Origin: Rapana venosa
Taxonomy: Eukaryota; Mollusca; Gastropoda; Neogastropoda; Muricidae
DNA: 64,000 bases
Assembly: GCA_028751875.1 (NCBI GenBank)
Contig: CM054155.1
Location: 2,730,673 to 2,794,672, forward strand
Direction: 5' to 3'
This document shows positions 59,093 through 64,000 of the stretch, piece after piece (within the stretch, counting starts at the first letter, position 1; each line of letters begins with the position of its first letter). The position numbers were made by a program, and so were the translations under genes. Below the pieces are notes generated by a model. That model saw only the letters and a list, made by a program, of their open reading frames with translations, had not been told where the DNA came from and searched no databases.

Positions 59093-59855
59093 ACCCCCCC
59101 CCCTCCCCCTCCCCCGCGCGCGCGCGCAAATTCAAGGGGAATAACAGTAAAACTCAGCCAGGAATTTAAGTATATTGGCAGTTACTTCCCTTACAAATTC
59201 GTTTTCTATTTTGTTGTCGTCGTGGTCACCAAGTAAGCAAGGGTACACACAGACACGTAACACAGATTATTTCTCTTTGTTGGTGTATCCCCCCCCCCAC
59301 CTCCCCGCCCCTCTTTGTCTGTCTCTCTCATTCATTTCATCATTTATACATTCACCTTACCATCGAACTCCCACCGCCACTACTCCCCCATAAAAAAACC
59401 CAACAGAACAAAACAAAACCAACCAACCACCCAAACAAAAAAGCAAACAAATGGGGTTATAGAATTGGTAATTTCTAAGAGTACAGTTTCCCACGATTGC
59501 CTCTCCCCCCCTCCCTTCCTAAAGTACCAATTCAGACGCCAAAGATGTCCCGATATCGGAAAACAATTGTTAAAATTCAAATTTCCCAGCGCCTGTGCTT
59601 CCCTGTGCTTCTAGTGCTTCCTAGGTCTGCTAAGTCGGCCTGTACACACATAGAAGTGTACACACCACGCACATGCACTCAAAAACTAGACCGGTCAGTT
59701 ATAGCACACAGCACACAGGCGAAAGGTGGTTCTGCCTATGCCCATGGCTGCAAACTTGTAGCTCTGTGTGTGTGTGTGTGTGTGTCTGTAGAAAACTGGG
59801 TAGAACTGTGAAAAATACGCTGCCAGTACTTTGGGGTTTTGACGTAGATCTAGCC
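59093..59855. other. No supported gene; GC-alternating and poly-C stretches
   Basis: (GC)n at 59,115-59,127 and a poly-C at 59,290. 59,580-59,855 may be promoter or 5' UTR of the candidate exon at 59,859. Confidence 0.35.
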
Positions 59856-59858
59856 TAT

Positions 59859-59874
59859 ATGACGACAAACAAAG
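59859..59874 (+). CDS. Candidate first coding exon of a plus-strand gene
   Basis: ATGACGACAAACAAAG followed by GTAAGT, a perfect donor. Encodes MTTNK and leaves phase 1. No continuing exon was found in the remaining 4 kb, so this rests on the start and donor only. Confidence 0.25.
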
Positions 59875-59942
59875 GTAAGTTTGAGTTTTGATCAACTCTG
59901 TTTAGCGCGTGTGTTCTAGGTGACTGGTTTCTACTTCATTTT

Positions 59943-59950
59943 TGACGTCA
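59943..59950. promoter_or_regulatory. CRE-type palindrome TGACGTCA
   Basis: Perfect 8-bp cAMP-response-element consensus about 70 bases downstream of the candidate donor. A single octamer is weak evidence. Confidence 0.3.
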
Positions 59951-60147
59951 TTCGTCGTCTTCTTTTCTTGTTCTTTCTGTCCGTCTGTCTGTACATGTGT
60001 GTCTTGTTGTCTGACGGTTACTACTGTACTGGAAAGGCCACAACAACGACGGATAAGGCATACGTTAATAAAGCTATGATTGGTAAAAGACATGACTAAT
60101 GTGTACAATGGTCGTTTGTCAACAAGCTCAGTTATGCATGATTTACA

Positions 60148-60183
60148 CACGCACACACACACACACACGCACGCACGCGTGCG

Positions 60184-60218
<35 letters not shown>
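60148..60218. repeat. (CA)n with CGCACG block
   Basis: Dinucleotide run interrupted by 'cgcacgcacgcgtgcgcacg'. Confidence 0.95.
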
Positions 60219-60219
<1 letters not shown>

Positions 60220-60223
<4 letters not shown>

Positions 60224-60535
60224 CATAAATATCTAGGTGTCGTTCTTCAAACGGGAAGTTTGAAACAACACAAGAACATTTAGTAAAACAAGGCAACAAA
60301 GCAATGTACGCCTTTAAAAGAGCAATTCATGGACAAAATTTAAAAATTACTATAATAATGTGTATATAATGTCTTAAGAAAAGAGAAAATGAGAAGTAAA
60401 ATGCAACATGCTTTAGTGTACATCAATTTGAGCCAAAGAGATGATTAAAACTGATGCTTGCTTGTTTTGTTGTTGTGTCAAATAAGTCTACTTGACTTAA
60501 ATGGCAATAAAATATTCTGAATCTGAATCACAATT
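60220..60535 (+). mobile_element. LINE fragment with (TGAATC)n tail
   Basis: Plus frames: HKYLGVVLQTGSLKQHK, then in the next frame EHLVKQGNKAMYAFKRAIHG, the RT thumb region. After a deletion the 3' end reads 'cttaaatggcaataaaatat' + 'tctgaatctgaatc'. Confidence 0.75.
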
Positions 60536-60538
60536 CTG

Positions 60539-60540
<2 letters not shown>

Positions 60541-60572
<32 letters not shown>

Positions 60573-60645
60573 GCAAGTAACCTTCCAATTCAATGTCCCC
60601 TTTGCTAACCTTTTGCCCTCTTCTTTAAACCCACAATTGCAAAAT

Positions 60646-60699
<54 letters not shown>

Positions 60700-60705
60700 C
60701 GCGCA
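60541..60705. repeat. (CA)n and (GT)n microsatellites, mutually complementary
   Basis: (CA)n at 60,541-60,570 and (GT)n-(GC)n at 60,651-60,705, 80 bases apart. Confidence 0.95.
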
Positions 60706-60864
60706 CGCATGGGCACTACTACTGTGACAGGCATGAGAGTGTTTGCGCGTTTGTGAGAAGAAGTTATGTATTTTGCTGATCAATCTCTGTTTAACTCGGA
60801 AGACTCCCGTTTTCACTGGGCCCCCACTGAGACACTCGGAAGGGATCTTAGGTCTGCTGGGAGG

Positions 60865-61170
60865 TGACGTACACGTGTAGCAGCTCCACTCTCCCAAATA
60901 TCCTTCGGATGAGACTATAAGCCAAGGATCCAAGTATAAACACACGCAGAACATCTTGCGCGCACGTTAGAAACCCATTCCGCCTTTCGGAAGAGTAGGC
61001 TATTGCATGCTGGTGGGGTAGATGACAGATATAAACAACAGCAACAACAACAAAAGCAACACTTGCACACTGGTGTCGTGTTTAGGCGTCTTCCCCGAAC
61101 ACGGAACGCAGCCACCTTATTTCAAGGGTGGGTAAAAACGGTTGCTTACACAAAATCTCACCCTTGGTTG
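60865..61170 (+). mobile_element. Composite SINE (SINE-A body, SINE-B-like end)
   Basis: 'ccttcggatgagactataag', 'cgcagaacatcttgcgcgca' and 'ggaagagtaggctattgcat', then 'gtgtcgtgtttaggcgtctt' and 'aaacggttgcttacacaaaa' + 'tctcaccc'. Confidence 0.8.
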
Positions 61171-61640
61171 TTATTGGTGTTGTTGTGCGTTCCTCAGCTT
61201 AACACTCTGTGGATCACCCAGCATGTGCACTCTGTCTCATTCATGCCACCTGGGAATCACCGTGAGACTGAAACTGCACACTGAATGAGAAGTTTGCGTG
61301 TATGACTGTTTTTATGTACCTCGCCATATAGGCCATATACACCGACTTCACATATCTTTTCCTCCTTTCAAGGAGAGTGTAGGCTGTTATGTTAAGAGCT
61401 TGTCATGGCTGTGTTATGTTAAGAGCTTGTCATGGCTGAAGCCGGCAATCTCAACACAACATGCTACGACAACATAACAACAGTTTAGTGCAGGCCTTGG
61501 CAGTTAGCAGACGTCAGTAACTGACCACTCAGCTGTTGACCCGGGCCAAGCGCCATTGGTGAAGAAGGTTGGAGCTCCAGGCCAGTGAGGACATCAGAGA
61601 AACCAAAGACAACAGAACAGCCCCACACCCAAGGTGACCA
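61171..61640. other. No supported gene
   Basis: A short direct repeat 'tgttatgttaagagcttgtc' + 'atggctg' occurs twice near 61,387 and 61,411. Confidence 0.5.
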
Positions 61641-62790
61641 CTGCACTGTGGTGTGGTGTGGTGTGGTGTGGTGTGGTGTGGTGTAGTGTGGTGTAGTGTG
61701 GTGTGGTGTGGTGTGGTGTAGTGTGGTGTGGTGTGGTGTGTGTGGTGTGGTGTGGTGTAGTGTGGTGTAGTGTGGTGTGGTGTGGTGTAGTGTGGTGGTG
61801 TGGTGTGGTGTAGGTGTGTGTGTGTGGTGTGGTGTGGTGTATGTGTGTGGTGTGTGTGTGTGGTGTATTGTGGTATGTGTGTGTGGTGTAGTGTGGTGTA
61901 GTGTGGTGTGTGTAGTGTGGTGTTGTTGTGTATGTGATGTGTGGGTGTGTGTGTAGTGTAGTGTTGTGTGTAGTGTGGTGTAGTGGTGTGGTGTATGTGT
62001 GGTGTAGTGTGGTGGTGGGTGTGGTGTAGTGTGGTGTGTGTGGTGTGGTGTGGTGTGTGGTGTAGTGGTAGTGTGTGGTGTTGTGGTGTGTGTGGGTGTG
62101 TAGTGTGTGGTGTGGTGGTGTAGTGTGGTAGTAGTGTGGTCTGTGTTGGTGTGTGTGGTGTAGCGTGGTGTGGTTAGTGTGGTGTGTGTGGTGTGTGTGT
62201 GCGTGGTGTGGTGTGGTTGTATATGTGTGGTGTGGTGTGGTGTGGTGTAGTGCGTGGTGTGGGTGTAGTGTGGTGTAGTGTGGTGTGGTGTAGTGTAGTG
62301 TGGTGGTGGGTGTAGTGTATGGTGTGGTGTGGTGTAGCGTGGTGTGGTGTGGTGTAGTGTGGTGTGTGTGTGTGGTGTAGTGTGGTGTGTAGGTGTAGTG
62401 TGGTGTGTGTGGTGTAGTGTGGGTGGTGTAGTGTGGTGGTGTGTGTGGTTAGTGGTGTAGTGAGGGTGTGGTGTGGTGTGGTGTAGTGTGTGTGTGTGGT
62501 GGGTGTGTTGGTGTGGTGTGTGGTGTGTGTGGTGTTGGTGTGGTGTGGTGTGGTGGTATTGGTGTGGTGTGGTGTGTGGTAGTGGTGGGTGTGGTGTAGT
62601 GTGGTGGTGTATGTTGTGGTGTGGTGTAGTGTGGTGTGAGTGTGTGGTGTAGTGTGATGTAGTGTGTGTGGTGTAGTGTGGTGGTGTGGTGTGTGGTGTG
62701 TAGTGTGGTGTGGTGTGGTGGTGGTGTGGTGTTGTGTGTGTTTGTGTGGTGGTGGTGTGGGGTGGTGTGGGTTGGTGTGGTGCCGGCTGC
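61641..62790. repeat. GTGTG/GTGTA pentamer array, about 1.15 kb
   Basis: Degenerate 5-bp repeat (GGTGT with GTAGT variants), increasingly irregular to the right. It is not the telomeric hexamer. It yields Val/Cys/Trp and Thr/His open frames only. Confidence 0.95.
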
Positions 62791-62871
62791 TAACAATCTT
62801 GTCTCACAACGCGTGTTCACTGCTTGCAGCAGATGGTGCAATACTGTCCACACTGCACTCTTTTTTCCGGC

Positions 62872-62902
<31 letters not shown>

Positions 62903-63019
62903 ACAGCAGGTCTTAGCGTGTGGACGCATGAAAACACACTTCCATACAGCCGTGAACGCAATTATGATGGCACCTCCCCCCTTCCCAACTCAAGCTAGCA
63001 TTCATGCACGCGCATGTGC

Positions 63020-63024
63020 ACTCA

Positions 63025-63103
<79 letters not shown>

Positions 63104-63123
63104 ACACACACACACACACACAC
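63020..63123. repeat. (CA)n microsatellite
   Basis: CA run with two ACC interruptions, ending at the LINE 3' terminus. Confidence 0.96.
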
Positions 63124-63984
63124 GATTCAAAATTTGATTCCTTTCACCCTCTTGGGGGTATGGAGGATTACAAACAAATTGAACAGGAGAATAAATCTAA
63201 AAGCAATATACCCCCAAATAATAGGAATACTAACAGGAACTGAAAAGCAAGAGTTCATCGCAAAATGATAAGCAAACAGTATTAAAGAATACTTTTTTTT
63301 AAAGTATACACATTTCTTTAAAAGACAAAATCTACACTTGTGAAAGACAATTGAAATTTCAAGAAATACCTGAAAATCTTATGAATTTTGAGAGCGACAG
63401 GAGAACTTTTCGAGATTTGCATTTCATTAGCCTTCTAAAATTATAACTGGAAATGGGTGGAAGAAAATGTCTGGGAATAAAATCATGTCGTAAATGTTTG
63501 AATTGGGAACATTCCATGATAAAATGAAATTCATCCCCTAAAACAGACATATTGCGTTTTGACCATATTCCGTCTTCCCTTGGTATATTATGGAAACGTC
63601 CAACCTCAATAGAAAGCTTGTGACAGCTACAACAACCTTCATAAGAGCGTACACATATACATCTGGTAGATAAGTTATACATTTTTCCATACCAAAATCA
63701 ATGTTATAGTTTTTATAATAAAGTGCAACTATAATTCCACAGCTCAGATCTCCATTCATTAACAAAATTTTCTATTAAGAAGGCTTTGATATGTGAACTT
63801 GTAGAATGAATACTTGAACAAAACTGTCTCTCCCACAAACAGTCAAATCCGCTTTGTACTAAAATATTTTGTATCTTATTTAGCCATGATGACTGAATCA
63901 AAGATTTGTCATGTAAATCTTTCATCATCTGATAAACATTTGAGGATAGCTTTTCAGACTGGATGTCAAGCAGCTGCATCCAGA
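63124..63984 (-). mobile_element. LINE 3' part running off the window
   Basis: Three consecutive minus frames belong to one protein: 63,713-63,997 (FWMQLLDIQSEKLSSNVYQM; FLIENFVNEWRSELWNYS), 63,538-63,765, and 63,359-63,682 (LGDEFHFIMECSQFKHLRHD; FIPRHFLPP). These are the post-RT domain and terminal cysteine motif. Two frameshifts are seen. The 3' UTR matches that at 35,815-35,880. Confidence 0.85.
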
Positions 63985-64000
63985 AACACACACACACACA
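63985..64000. repeat. (CA)n at window edge
   Basis: CA run continuing past the window. Confidence 0.9.

Noticed and set aside
59130..59190. Plus-strand EFKYIGSYF resembling an RT 'F-YLGS' motif
   Set aside because: Only nine residues with no neighbouring RT motifs; chance is likely.
61641..62790. Telomeric or subtelomeric repeat
   Set aside because: The unit is GGTGT/GTGTA, not TTAGGG, and unique plus LINE sequence follows on both sides.

Overview
This is eukaryotic nuclear DNA from an invertebrate animal. The density of tRNA-like SINEs, short RTE-like and L2/CR1-like LINE fragments, long dinucleotide runs and poly-C tracts resembles marine mollusc (gastropod-type) genomes. That placement is inferred from style, not from a diagnostic gene. 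There is no bacterial operon, tRNA gene, intact rRNA gene, CRISPR array or virus in the window.

Real genes are small islands on the minus strand. Gene 1 (3,710-28,175, minus) can be assembled from nine short exons with canonical AG/GT borders. All junctions agree in phase: one phase-2 junction, then seven phase-1 junctions. The exons join into one uninterrupted frame of 286 codons including the stop. The product is an unrecognised membrane protein of about 285 residues with at least three hydrophobic segments and a proline/threonine-rich linker. Gene 2 lies upstream on the same strand; only its last two exons (33,497-33,621 and 31,570-31,595) can be supported. A candidate plus-strand first exon lies at 59,859-59,874 near a CRE-type octamer. 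Most long open frames in the window are products of simple repeats.

Layout: 0-3.7 kb old SINE debris. 3.7-28.2 kb is gene 1, whose introns hold at least ten minisatellite arrays, several touching or containing splice sites: 4.15-4.9 kb, 5.45-5.59, 6.59-6.93, 7.30-7.71, 10.97-11.58, 12.19-16.32 (22-bp satellite with a 1.9-kb higher-order duplication), 17.87-19.53, 21.91-22.85, 24.42-25.98 and 27.44-28.10 kb. 28.2-35 kb holds LINE fragments, a SINE and the end of gene 2. 35.3-42.9 kb is a nest of LINEs, including a near full-length 3.2-kb RTE-like element with endonuclease and reverse transcriptase, and a second LINE with a visible 9-bp target duplication. 43-61 kb holds SINEs, a 5S-rRNA/tRNA-like SINE, a third decayed RTE copy, foldbacks and simple repeats. 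61.6-62.8 kb is a pentamer array. 63.1-64 kb is the 3' part of another LINE running off the window.

Most unusual is the relation between gene 1 and its minisatellites. One array repeats a splice acceptor plus the first codons of an exon about 16 times. Another repeats a splice donor about 16 times. Others begin within tens of bases of an exon edge. Also notable are a conserved 3' hairpin in the main SINE shared with other loci, a perfect 54-bp hairpin inside a LINE, and nested transposon insertions that can be ordered in time.
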